Shown piece after piece: positions 1-6,422 of a stretch of 13,965 nucleotides of DNA. The translations under genes were made by a program, and so were the position numbers. The first letter of the stretch is position 1. Each line of letters begins with the position of its first letter. The stretch is from CAVXAE01 sp044225565 (GTDB taxonomy: Bacteria; Pseudomonadota; Gammaproteobacteria; Steroidobacterales; Steroidobacteraceae), in NCBI GenBank assembly GCA_044225565.1, contig JBGAIL010000127.1, positions 1 to 13,965 of the forward strand, given 5' to 3'. The notes under the pieces are model-generated. The model had not been told where the DNA came from. It saw only the letters and a program-made list of their open reading frames with translations, and made no database searches.

Positions 1-260
1 TGCGTCACGTACTTGCCCGACGTGTCAGTGGCCGCAGTCGTCATACCAGCAGCAGCGCGGTTGGCAGGGGCTTGACCAGCCTGCGCGAAAGACTCCGCGA
101 CAGATGCCTTCGCGGCAGAGGCCAGATTCAGACCTTCCGTCACCTGCGCACGAATCGTGTAGTCCTGGTAAGCGGGAATGGCGATGGCCGCCAGAATGCC
201 GATGATCGCGACGACGATCATCAACTCGATGAGGGTGAAACCCTTCTGCACAGTTTTCAT
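1..260 (-). CDS. pilA: Type IV major pilin (PilA-like), 3' end beyond the window
   Basis: This is the N-terminal 86 residues of a type IV pilin, the subunit polymerised into retractile pili for twitching, adhesion or DNA uptake. The prepilin begins MKTVQKG|FTLIELMIVVAI. A short positively charged leader of 7 residues ends in Gly, followed by the Phe that becomes the methylated first residue after cleavage by prepilin peptidase PilD. The essential Glu at mature position 5 is present. A hydrophobic helix of about 20 residues follows, then the usual AYQDYTIRAQVTEGL segment. The ATG at 260-258 has a strong ribosome site (AGGAG, 6 bases upstream). The C-terminal half with the disulfide loop lies beyond the left edge. 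A sigma54 promoter lies about 60 bases upstream, and pilR and pilS lie farther upstream on the same strand. The family assignment is secure. Major pilin rather than minor pilin is inferred from the dedicated promoter and pilSR linkage. Confidence 0.93.
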   Translation of the reverse strand, partial: MKTVQKGFTLIELMIVVAIIGILAAIAIPAYQDYTIRAQVTEGLNLASAAKASVAESFAQAGQAPANRAAAGMTTAATDTSGKYVT

Positions 261-318
261 GAAAGCTCCTGATAGGTTGTTCGACACAGCGGCGTTACGG
301 CGCCGGCGGGAGAGGAAA

Positions 319-334
319 AGCAAGAGGTATGCCA
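319..334 (-). promoter_or_regulatory. Sigma54 (-24/-12) promoter of pilA
   Basis: On the minus strand the sequence reads TGGCAT, five bases, then TTGCT. This matches the RpoN consensus TGGCAC-N5-TTGCW at all but one position, with the required GG and GC dinucleotides correctly spaced. The predicted start is near 308, giving a leader of about 50 bases before the pilA ATG. RpoN with PilR controls pilA in Pseudomonas, and pilR is the adjacent gene here, so context supports the call. No transcript data were available. Confidence 0.82.
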
Positions 335-470
335 GTCACTCGGAGGCGTTGTAAGTGAATGAAATTGATAGGTAAATTTCCCTATCTTGTGGCGAATTTG
401 ACTTAGTGGCGTCACTGCGGTGCGACGATCTCTGACAGGCTGCGTCACAAAGTGACGTGAATTGTCAGTG
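335..470 (-). promoter_or_regulatory. Candidate PilR enhancer region upstream of pilA
   Basis: This stretch lies 1 to 135 bases upstream of the -24 element, where a sigma54 activator normally binds. It holds a perfect inverted repeat, CGTCAC-AAA-GTGACG (443-457). Further GTCAC copies start at 335 and 411, the latter 33 bases from the copy at 444, or about three helical turns. One CTGTC (437-433, minus strand) resembles the TGTC core reported for PilR sites in Pseudomonas. A separate A+T-rich patch at 361-386 contains GATAGG-N8-CCTATC and a TATCAA that fits only half of the IHF consensus. Assignment of the dyad to PilR is inference. Confidence 0.4.
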
Positions 471-497
471 GGGCGAGTGGCCGATGTATCGCTCGAT

Positions 498-522
498 CCT
501 TGCCCATCTCCCTTAGGCAAGG
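498..522. repeat. Inverted repeat, possible hairpin downstream of pilR
   Basis: CCTTGCC (498-504) and GGCAAGG (516-522) form a perfect 7-base inverted repeat around an 11-base loop. Neither strand has a following T-run, so it is not a classic intrinsic terminator. It could help end or stabilise the pilR message, or be chance. Apart from this, the paired hairpins at 624-667 and the promoter elements, I see nothing in the 261-693 gap; no small reading frame there has a convincing start. Confidence 0.3.
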
Positions 523-623
523 CACGCCTAGGTCCCGGTCATTTAATGGGTGAGCAAAGCAGCTCAAGCTGTATCCCAGTAACTCATGGCGGCGCTCGAT
601 TTCCGATCGCGCTTCGCCAGAGC

Positions 624-667
624 ATTTGAGTTCAGCTCAAATCACCTTCTCAAAACGCGCATTTGAG
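624..667 (-). repeat. Two adjacent hairpins sharing a CTCAAA/TTTGAG stem
   Basis: Just after the pilR stop, the minus strand carries two hairpins with related arms. The first is CTCAAA (667-662) paired with TTTGAG (654-649). The second is ATTTGAG (642-636) paired with CTCAAAT (630-624), loop of five. Because the arms alternate, the inner and outer arms could also pair with each other, allowing alternative folds. The stems are A+T-rich and lack a T-tract, so termination is only one possibility. Confidence 0.45.
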
Positions 668-693
668 ATGGCGCGTCACAGCCGTTTCCCCGC

Positions 694-2049
694 CTACTCG
701 ATCCCCAACTTCTTGATCCGATACCGCAACGCCCTGAAGCTCATCCCCAGCAGCTTCGCCGCCGCAGTCTTGTTGTACCGCGTCTTTTCCAGCGCCTTCA
801 TGATGGCCTCGCGCTCCATCTCCTCCAACTGGCTGCCCAACGCTCCGGCCACCGGCGCTTCATACGTGCCCGTGTCCGAATCCGAATCCGCGCGCGAAGC
901 CGAGCGCAGCTTCACCGTCTCCGCGGTAATCACCCCGTCGTTGCTCAACGTCAGCGCGCGTTCCAGCACGTTCTCGAGCTCGCGCACGTTGCCGGGGAAT
1001 GCGTAGCCCTCGAGCAGCCGCAGCGCTTCCGTATCCAGACGGGCGCCGTCCATCCCCATGCGGCGGCCCAGCCGCGCAAGGATCGCCTGCGCGAGCAATG
1101 AGATGTCCTCGCCCCGCTCGCGAAGGCTCGGGACGCGGATCTCGATGACATTGATCCGATAGAACAGGTCCTCGCGGAAGCGTCCCTCGGCCACCAGCTG
1201 AGAGAGATTCTTGTGGGTCGCGGAAAGGATGCGCACGTCCACTGTCTCTTCGCGCGCCTCGCCGATGGGCCGCACGGTCTTCTCTTGCACCACGCGGAGC
1301 AGCTTCACCTGCATGTGCAGTGGCAGGTCCGCCACCTCGTCGAGGAACAGCGTGCCGCCTTCGGCGCTCTGCACCAGGCCTTTCTTGTCCGCCACAGCGC
1401 CCGTGAAACTGCCGCGCTTGTGGCCGAACAACTCACTCTCCATCAGTTCCGTGGGAATGGCACCGCAGTTCACGGCGATGAACGGGCCTTCACCGCGCGC
1501 GCCGCTTTCGTGGATCAACCGTGCGACCAATTCCTTGCCGGTGCCGGATTCGCCGAAGATGTGCACAGGCGCCTGGCTGCGGGCCACGCGCGCGATCATC
1601 TCGCGCAGCTGCTCCATGGGCGCGGAATGCCCGATGAGCCGTGGGCCCTTGATCATCGTCGTCGCGAAGTCTTCCTGCCGTGTCGAGAGCTTGAGGGCGC
1701 TGCCTACCAGCTTGCGCAGCACGCCGAGATCCAGGGGCTTGGAGACGAAATCGAACGCACCGAGCTTCAGCGCGCGCACCGCGGATTCCACGTTGCCGTG
1801 CGCCGTGATCACGGCCGCAGGCACTCCCGGCCGGTTCTCCTGGATCCACGCGACCAGATCGAGCCCGTCACCGTCGGGCAGGCGCATGTCCGTGAGGCAG
1901 AGGTCGAAGTGCTCGGTCTTCAGCAGCCGCCGCGCCGTGGCCACGTCCGCGGCCGTGCGCGTCTCGAGACTCATGCGGCTCAGGGTGAGGCTCACGAGTT
2001 CGAGCAGGTCCGGCTCGTCGTCCACGATCAGCACCACCGGCTTACTCAT
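694..2049 (-). CDS. pilR: PilR, sigma54-dependent response regulator of type IV pilus genes
   Basis: PilR is an NtrC-family activator of 451 residues, close to the 445 of the Pseudomonas protein. The receiver domain (about 5-120) has the acidic pair D10-D11, phosphoacceptor D54, T82 and K104. The AAA+ domain (about 140-375) begins after LIGHS and contains Walker A GESGTGKE, the sigma54-contact loop as GSFTGA (Ser in place of Ala of GAFTGA, as I recall it in other PilR proteins), Walker B TLFLDEVADLP and the RFREDLFYR arginine-finger region. The C-terminus is a Fis-type helix-turn-helix (NKTAAAKLLGMSFRALRYRIKKLGI). The ATG at 2049 lies 12 bases after the pilS stop, behind GGGA, so the two are co-transcribed. 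Phosphorylation by PilS should drive transcription from the sigma54 promoter of the neighbouring pilin gene. No key residue is missing. Confidence 0.95.
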   Translation of the reverse strand: MSKPVVLIVDDEPDLLELVSLTLSRMSLETRTAADVATARRLLKTEHFDLCLTDMRLPDGDGLDLVAWIQENRPGVPAAVITAHGNVESAVRALKLGAFDFVSKPLDLGVLRKLVGSALKLSTRQEDFATTMIKGPRLIGHSAPMEQLREMIARVARSQAPVHIFGESGTGKELVARLIHESGARGEGPFIAVNCGAIPTELMESELFGHKRGSFTGAVADKKGLVQSAEGGTLFLDEVADLPLHMQVKLLRVVQEKTVRPIGEAREETVDVRILSATHKNLSQLVAEGRFREDLFYRINVIEIRVPSLRERGEDISLLAQAILARLGRRMGMDGARLDTEALRLLEGYAFPGNVRELENVLERALTLSNDGVITAETVKLRSASRADSDSDTGTYEAPVAGALGSQLEEMEREAIMKALEKTRYNKTAAAKLLGMSFRALRYRIKKLGIE

Positions 2050-2061
2050 TCCATTCCCGTC

Positions 2062-3687
2062 TCAAATCAGCTCCCATCGCCGTGGATCGGCGAACACCAT
2101 CCGGAAGATGCTGCCCCCGCCCGGCCGGGGTTCATAGAGCAATGTCGCGCCGTTGGTCTGTGCCAACTCGCGCGCCAGGAACAGGCCCAGCCCCGTGCCG
2201 CCTCGCCCGCCGCTGAAGAACGGCTCGAATATGCGCTCCACGTGCGAGGGGTCCACGCCCGGCCCGCGGTCGGCGGCCTCGAGAAACGGCCGTGCAGTCG
2301 GGTTCAGGCGGCCGCTGCGAATCTCGATGCTCACGGGCTCCTGCCCCGTCGCCGCGTGCTTCAGCGCATTCTCGCAGAGGTTCCACAGAACCTGGTGCAG
2401 CTGGCTCGGGTCTGCACGTACTTCAATCTCTTCTTCCACGGGCTCGATGACGACCCGGCTGCGGGGAATCTGCATCGTCTCGCAGAACTCCTCGCAGAAC
2501 TCCTCGAGCCAGATCGAGAGAGACAGCCGCTCGAGCCGCGTTTCGCCGCGCTTCGACAGTTGCAGCACGTTGTCGATGATGGTGCTCACGCGGTCTGCGT
2601 TGCCGCGCACGATCTGCGTGAGGCGCCGGTCCTCCTCCGACAGGTTCGGCGATTCCGCGAGCAGCTGGCTGGCATGGCTCATGGCGCCGACGGGATTGCG
2701 GATCTCGTGGGCGATGCTCGCGCTCAGCCGCCCCAGCGCTGCGAGCTTGGACTGCTGCACCTGCGCCGCGATCAGGCTGGTGTCTTCCAGGAACACCAGC
2801 ACCGGTGCGGGGTCCATGCCGCCCAGGGACGCAAAATGCGGCCGGATCACTCGTCCCCCATCCTCGGCCACGAACGTATGCGTGGCATCCGTGGGCGCGT
2901 TCGGGTTCTGGCGCCAGGTTTCCAGCAGATACAGCAGCCGAGGCGAGGCCTCGCCCAGCAATGCGCCGGGATACGCATTGCCGTCGCCGAGGATCTGCGC
3001 TGCGGACTCGTTGATGAGCCTCACGCGGTCTTCCGTGTCCACCACCAGGATGCTCTCGCGCAGGTGCTGCACGATGTACTGCGACAGCTGCGCGAGGTTC
3101 GCGAGATCCACTTCCTGCCGCCGCACCAGCGCTTCGCTCTCGCGAAGCCGGTTCGCCACCGGCCACACGGCCAGCACGATGGCGAACAGCACCACGCCCA
3201 GCACGCCGGCGTACGTGAAATCGGTGGGGAGCGCGAAGCCCGCGAAGTACGCGAATGCCTGCTGCGCCAGCGCGCCGAGCGCCGCGATGGCTGCGATGAG
3301 GAACGCATCACGATTGTCAGCCAGCACTGCCATGGCCCCGACGGGCAGCACCATGAGGATGCCGAGCCCGCTCGAGATGCCGCCGCAGGAATACAGGATG
3401 AGGGAGATGCCCACGGCATCCACGGTGGCGTTGAGCAGTGCGATGCGCCTGAGCGTGGGCCACGACAGCCGCCGCGCGACGACGAGCAGCACCGCCACCG
3501 AAAAATAGGCGATGCACACCGAGAGAAACAGGCTCGGCCGGGCCGGCAGCAGCGCGGATTGCGGCTCGGCCAGCGAATACAGCGCCAGCAGCATCAGCGG
3601 CACGAGCAGCCGGTAGAGGTTGACGAGCCCGAGCACGCGCCAGGCGAGATCGCTGGGAGCGGGGGTGGCTGGGGCGGCGGCCGGCAT
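2062..3687 (-). CDS. pilS: PilS, membrane sensor histidine kinase of the PilSR pair
   Basis: With the ATG at 3687 the protein has 541 residues, near the roughly 530 of Pseudomonas PilS. Residues 27-178 are hydrophobic and hold about six membrane segments. A PAS-like region (about 200-305) follows, then the dimerisation and phosphotransfer box SIAHEIRNP with H327, and a HATPase domain with N-box NLCENALKH (N440), G1 DRGPGVD (473-479), FEPFF and G2 GGTGLGL (496-502). The reading frame is open upstream to a TTG at 3798, which would add 37 residues. I prefer 3687 because the extra residues look non-structural and a likely promoter lies inside that extension, though no good ribosome site precedes the ATG. 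In Pseudomonas, PilS senses pilin in the inner membrane through its membrane helices and acts as a phosphatase when pilin is abundant; the same role is inferred here. Confidence 0.92.
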   Translation of the reverse strand: MPAAAPATPAPSDLAWRVLGLVNLYRLLVPLMLLALYSLAEPQSALLPARPSLFLSVCIAYFSVAVLLVVARRLSWPTLRRIALLNATVDAVGISLILYSCGGISSGLGILMVLPVGAMAVLADNRDAFLIAAIAALGALAQQAFAYFAGFALPTDFTYAGVLGVVLFAIVLAVWPVANRLRESEALVRRQEVDLANLAQLSQYIVQHLRESILVVDTEDRVRLINESAAQILGDGNAYPGALLGEASPRLLYLLETWRQNPNAPTDATHTFVAEDGGRVIRPHFASLGGMDPAPVLVFLEDTSLIAAQVQQSKLAALGRLSASIAHEIRNPVGAMSHASQLLAESPNLSEEDRRLTQIVRGNADRVSTIIDNVLQLSKRGETRLERLSLSIWLEEFCEEFCETMQIPRSRVVIEPVEEEIEVRADPSQLHQVLWNLCENALKHAATGQEPVSIEIRSGRLNPTARPFLEAADRGPGVDPSHVERIFEPFFSGGRGGTGLGLFLARELAQTNGATLLYEPRPGGGSIFRMVFADPRRWELI

Positions 3688-3728
3688 GGAGGGTCGGTGG
3701 CTTCCCGGTGCGACTCGGGCGGTGGCCG

Positions 3729-3737
3729 ACTCTAGCA
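3729..3737 (-). promoter_or_regulatory. Possible extended -10 promoter for pilSR
   Basis: The minus strand reads TGC followed by TAGAGT, an extended -10 form with four of six matches to TATAAT. No good -35 is visible. Transcription would start near 3722, about 35 bases before the pilS ATG at 3687, and would exclude the longer TTG start at 3798. The evidence is weak but consistent with the start choice. Confidence 0.3.
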
Positions 3738-3754
3738 CAGGCCTTCCGTGGCGC

Positions 3755-3783
3755 TGGCGACCCATCACGCTTTTCGCGAGAAT
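3755..3783 (+). promoter_or_regulatory. Possible sigma70-type promoter for sucCD
   Basis: GAGAAT (3778-3783, four of six matches to the -10 consensus) is preceded 17 bases earlier by TGGCGA, a poor -35. The resulting leader would be about 22 bases. The sucCD pair needs a promoter somewhere in the 125-base divergent gap, and this is the best candidate I see, but the match is modest. Confidence 0.25.
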
Positions 3784-3812
3784 ACGCGCCCTTCGCAAAT
3801 GGGCGGCGCACG

Positions 3813-5012
3813 ATGAACCTGCACGAGTACCAGGCCAAAGAATTGTTCAGAGATTACGGCATCCCCGTTCCCGCGGGCCGGGTCGCGGCCAGCGCGGAAG
3901 AGGCGGCAGCCGCAGCCCAGCAGCTGGGCGGCGCGGTCTGGGTGGTGAAGGCGCAGGTTCATGCGGGCGGCCGCGGTAAGGCCGGCGGCGTGAAAGTGGT
4001 CAAAGACCTCGACACCGTGCGGTCCGCCACCACCGGCATGCTCGGCACGCGCCTCGTCACGAAGCAGACGGGCGCCGAAGGCCTGCCGGTCGAGCGCGTG
4101 TACGTGGAGTCCGGCTCGCAGATCGCCCGGGAGATCTACCTTTCCCTCACGTTGAACCGCGAGAAGAGCCGCATCGCCGTCATCGCCTCCGCGGCCGGCG
4201 GCATGGACATCGAAGAGGTCGCCGAGCACACGCCGGAGAAGATCCTCAGCGTAACCGTGGATCCGGCGGCCGGGTTGCAGCCCTACCAGTGCCGCAAGCT
4301 GGCGTTCGGTCTCGGGCTCTCGGGCAAGCAGATCGGGGAGCTGCAGGCCATCCTGCTCGGCCTGTACCGGCTGTACCTGGAAGAGGATGCGAGCCTGGTC
4401 GAGGTGAACCCGCTCATCGTCACGCAGGACGGCAAGCTCGTCGCGCTGGATGCCAAGATCAACATCGACTCCAACGCGGTGTTCCGCCATGCCGATCTCG
4501 CGAAGCTGCGGGACACCACGCAGGAAGACCCGATGGAGCTCAAGGCCAGCGAGCACGACCTCAATTACGTCTCGCTGGACGGCAACATCGCCTGCATGGT
4601 GAACGGCGCCGGCCTCGCCATGGCGACCATGGACCTCATCAAGCTGCACGGCGGCGACCCGGCGAACTTCCTGGACGTGGGCGGCGGCGCCACGGCGGAG
4701 CGCGTCACGGCGGCCTTCGAGCTCATCCTCTCGAACTCGAAGGTGCGCGCGGTGCTGGTGAACATCTTCGGCGGCATCGTGCGCTGCGATCTCATCGCCG
4801 AAGGCATCATCCAGGCGGTGAAGAACGTGGGCGTGAAGGTGCCCGTGGTCGTGAGGCTCGAAGGCACGAATGCGCCGCAGGCGCGCGAGGCGCTGCAGAA
4901 GAGCGGTCTCGCCATCGCGGCCGCGGAAGACCTCACGGATGCCGCGAAGAAGGTCGTCGCCCTGGCGACGGGCAAATCGGATTCCAAGACGAAGAAGGCG
5001 GGCCGCGCGTGA
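3813..5012 (+). CDS. sucC: Succinyl-CoA synthetase (ADP-forming) beta subunit
   Basis: SucC is the ATP-grasp subunit of the tricarboxylic acid cycle enzyme that interconverts succinyl-CoA plus NDP and phosphate with succinate, CoA and NTP. The 399-residue product starts MNLHEYQAKELF, the family's standard N-terminus, which fixes the ATG at 3813 although the frame stays open upstream. Visible landmarks are the nucleotide-binding KAQVHAGGRGKAGGVK (about 46-61), the metal-binding LVEVNPLIV and ALDAKINIDSNA, NGAGLAMATMD, NFLDVGGGAT and NIFGGIVRCD in the CoA-ligase-like C-terminal domain. Length is close to the 388 of E. coli; the extra residues are a short polar tail (GKSDSKTKKAGRA), a milder echo of the basic tail on SucD. 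The stop overlaps the sucD start by four bases, so the two subunits are translationally coupled. Confidence 0.97.
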   Translation: MNLHEYQAKELFRDYGIPVPAGRVAASAEEAAAAAQQLGGAVWVVKAQVHAGGRGKAGGVKVVKDLDTVRSATTGMLGTRLVTKQTGAEGLPVERVYVESGSQIAREIYLSLTLNREKSRIAVIASAAGGMDIEEVAEHTPEKILSVTVDPAAGLQPYQCRKLAFGLGLSGKQIGELQAILLGLYRLYLEEDASLVEVNPLIVTQDGKLVALDAKINIDSNAVFRHADLAKLRDTTQEDPMELKASEHDLNYVSLDGNIACMVNGAGLAMATMDLIKLHGGDPANFLDVGGGATAERVTAAFELILSNSKVRAVLVNIFGGIVRCDLIAEGIIQAVKNVGVKVPVVVRLEGTNAPQAREALQKSGLAIAAAEDLTDAAKKVVALATGKSDSKTKKAGRA

Positions 5013-6202
5013 GCATTCTGGTCAATCGCAATACCAAGGTCATCTGCCAGGGCTTCACGGGCAAGCAGGGCACGTATCACTCCGAGCAGTGCGTCGCGTA
5101 CGGCACGAAGCTCGTCGGTGGCGTCACGCCGGGGCGTGGCGGTGAGAAGCACATCGGACTTCCGGTATTCGACACGGTTCAGGCGGCCGTGCGCGAGACT
5201 GGCGCCACGGCCAGCATGATCTACGTGCCGGCGGCGTTCGCGGCGGATGCCATTCTGGAAGCGGCGGATGCGGGCATCGAGCTCGTGGTCTGCATCACCG
5301 AAGGCGTGCCGGTGAACGACATGGTTCGCGTGAAGGCCGCGCTCGCCAGCACGGGCACGCGGCTCATCGGGCCGAACTGCCCCGGCATCATCACGCCGGG
5401 GGAATGCAAGATCGGCATCATGCCCGGGTTCATCCACAAGAAGGGTCGCGTGGGCATCGTTTCGCGCTCCGGCACGCTCACCTATGAAGCCGTGTTCCAG
5501 ACCACCAATGCCGGGCTCGGGCAGAGCACCTGCGTCGGCATCGGCGGCGATCCGGTGCGCGGCATGAATTTCGTGGACGTGCTCGAGCTCTTCGAGCGGG
5601 ATCCGCAGACCGAAGGCATCGTGCTGGTCGGCGAGATCGGCGGCAGCGACGAGGAGGCGGCCGCGGAGTTCATCCGTCACTACGTCTCGAAGCCGGTGGT
5701 GGCTTACATCGCGGGCGTCACGGCTCCGCCGGGTAAGCGCATGGGGCATGCCGGCGCCATCGTGGCGGGCGGCAAGGGCACTGCGGCGGACAAGTACCGG
5801 GCGCTGGATCGCGCGGGCGTGCGCACCGTGAAGTCACCTGCCGAGCTCGGCTCGGCCATTGCGGAAGAGTTGAAGAAGCGGCGTGCGAAGCCCGCGCCGG
5901 TTCGCGTGGAAGAAGTGATCGCGCCGCGGCCGAAGTCGATGGCGCTCAACAAGCGTGCGAAGCCCGCAAGGCGTGCAAAGGGCGGCAAGCCCGTCAGGGC
6001 GGCCAAACCCGCCAGGCGCGCTGTTCCGGCGAAGTCTCGCGCGAGCGCGAAGGCAAAGAGTGCCGTGAAAGCCAGTCGCCGGGCGAAAGCGAGCGTCGCC
6101 AAGGGAAAGCGTGCTGCCAACGCAAAGGGCAAACTCAAAACGAAGGGCTCCGCGGCGGCTCGCGGCAAGGCTGCCCGTAGCGGCGGCAGGAAGCATAAAT
6201 AG
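5009..6202 (+). CDS. sucD: Succinyl-CoA synthetase alpha subunit with a long basic C-terminal tail
   Basis: SucD binds CoA in its Rossmann domain and carries the phosphohistidine of the reaction. The GTG at 5009 overlaps the sucC stop (GTGA) and gives MSILVNRNTKVICQGFTGKQG, the normal N-terminus. The catalytic part contains GGVTPGRGG, IGPNCPGIITPGECKIGIMPG, GRVGIVSRSGTLTYE and KRMGHAGAIVAGG, whose His247 corresponds to the phosphorylated His246 of E. coli. It ends at about residue 291, matching the 289 of E. coli. The protein then continues in frame for about 106 residues (5882-6199), of which 37 are Lys or Arg, 28 are Ala and only 2 are acidic. AKPARRA occurs twice there (317-323, 332-338). 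This tail resembles bacterial histone H1-like or AlgP-type domains and is predicted to be disordered. Its role is unknown. The catalytic assignment is secure; the tail being translated is inferred from the uninterrupted frame and strong residue bias. Confidence 0.95.
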   Translation: MSILVNRNTKVICQGFTGKQGTYHSEQCVAYGTKLVGGVTPGRGGEKHIGLPVFDTVQAAVRETGATASMIYVPAAFAADAILEAADAGIELVVCITEGVPVNDMVRVKAALASTGTRLIGPNCPGIITPGECKIGIMPGFIHKKGRVGIVSRSGTLTYEAVFQTTNAGLGQSTCVGIGGDPVRGMNFVDVLELFERDPQTEGIVLVGEIGGSDEEAAAEFIRHYVSKPVVAYIAGVTAPPGKRMGHAGAIVAGGKGTAADKYRALDRAGVRTVKSPAELGSAIAEELKKRRAKPAPVRVEEVIAPRPKSMALNKRAKPARRAKGGKPVRAAKPARRAVPAKSRASAKAKSAVKASRRAKASVAKGKRAANAKGKLKTKGSAAARGKAARSGGRKHK

Positions 6203-6247
6203 GCGCAACGGATCCTGCTCTCGCGGGGTAGGCGGGTCCCTGTCAGC

Positions 6248-6327
6248 GATCGTCAACCAACGGACGAATCAGGCGTGATTGTCCGCGCGCGGACAATCGA
6301 GCCGAGATTGTCCACAGATTGACGATC
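6248..6327. repeat. 80-nt concentric imperfect palindrome between sucD and pgeF
   Basis: The centre is a perfect 22-base palindrome (6277-6298) whose half-site is GATTGTCCGCG. Outside it, GATCGTCAA (6248-6256) pairs with TTGACGATC (6319-6327). Both share the same axis, between 6287 and 6288. Between them, GGC (6272-6274) pairs with GCC (6301-6303), and GGACGA (6262-6267) pairs with TTGTCC (6308-6313) apart from one G-T. The half-site also recurs as GATTGTCC at 6306. The element lies tail-to-tail between convergent genes, so it could act as a bidirectional transcript end or 3' stabiliser, but there is no T-tract. A REP-like dispersed repeat or a protein-binding site are alternatives. Confidence 0.7.
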
Positions 6328-6364
6328 CCGGACTGCCCCGCCCGTAGCCGCCCCAGCTGAGTCC

Positions 6365-6391
6365 ATGGATGCCGGCGTGCTCGCCGTCCAT
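6365..6391 (-). repeat. Bulged hairpin just downstream of pgeF
   Basis: ATGGA (6365-6369) pairs with TCCAT (6387-6391), and CGGCG (6373-6377) pairs with CGCCG (6382-6386) around a four-base loop, with a three-base bulge on one side. It sits 32 bases past the pgeF stop on the minus strand. There is no T-run, so a terminator role is only a guess. Confidence 0.3.
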
Positions 6392-6422
6392 CTCCCTCCG
6401 CCGCATTGCTGCCGGGCACGCT

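Noticed and set aside
72..272. 66-residue open frame on the plus strand at the left edge
   Set aside because: It is antisense to the pilin N-terminus, which has an unmistakable prepilin signal.
257..520. 87-residue open frame on the minus strand upstream of pilA
   Set aside because: It spans the sigma54 promoter and the pilA ribosome site, has no family features, and overlaps the pilA start in another frame.
1213..3735. 840-residue open frame on the plus strand opposite pilR and pilS
   Set aside because: It lies wholly antisense to two genes with full domain sets. Its translation is a biased mix of Arg, His, Ala and Gln without any recognisable domain, as expected from G+C-rich antisense frames.
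6277..6298. Reading the central palindrome as a phage attachment site or CRISPR repeat
   Set aside because: There is no integrase, tRNA or repeat-spacer periodicity nearby, and the sequence is a single palindrome with one partial copy.
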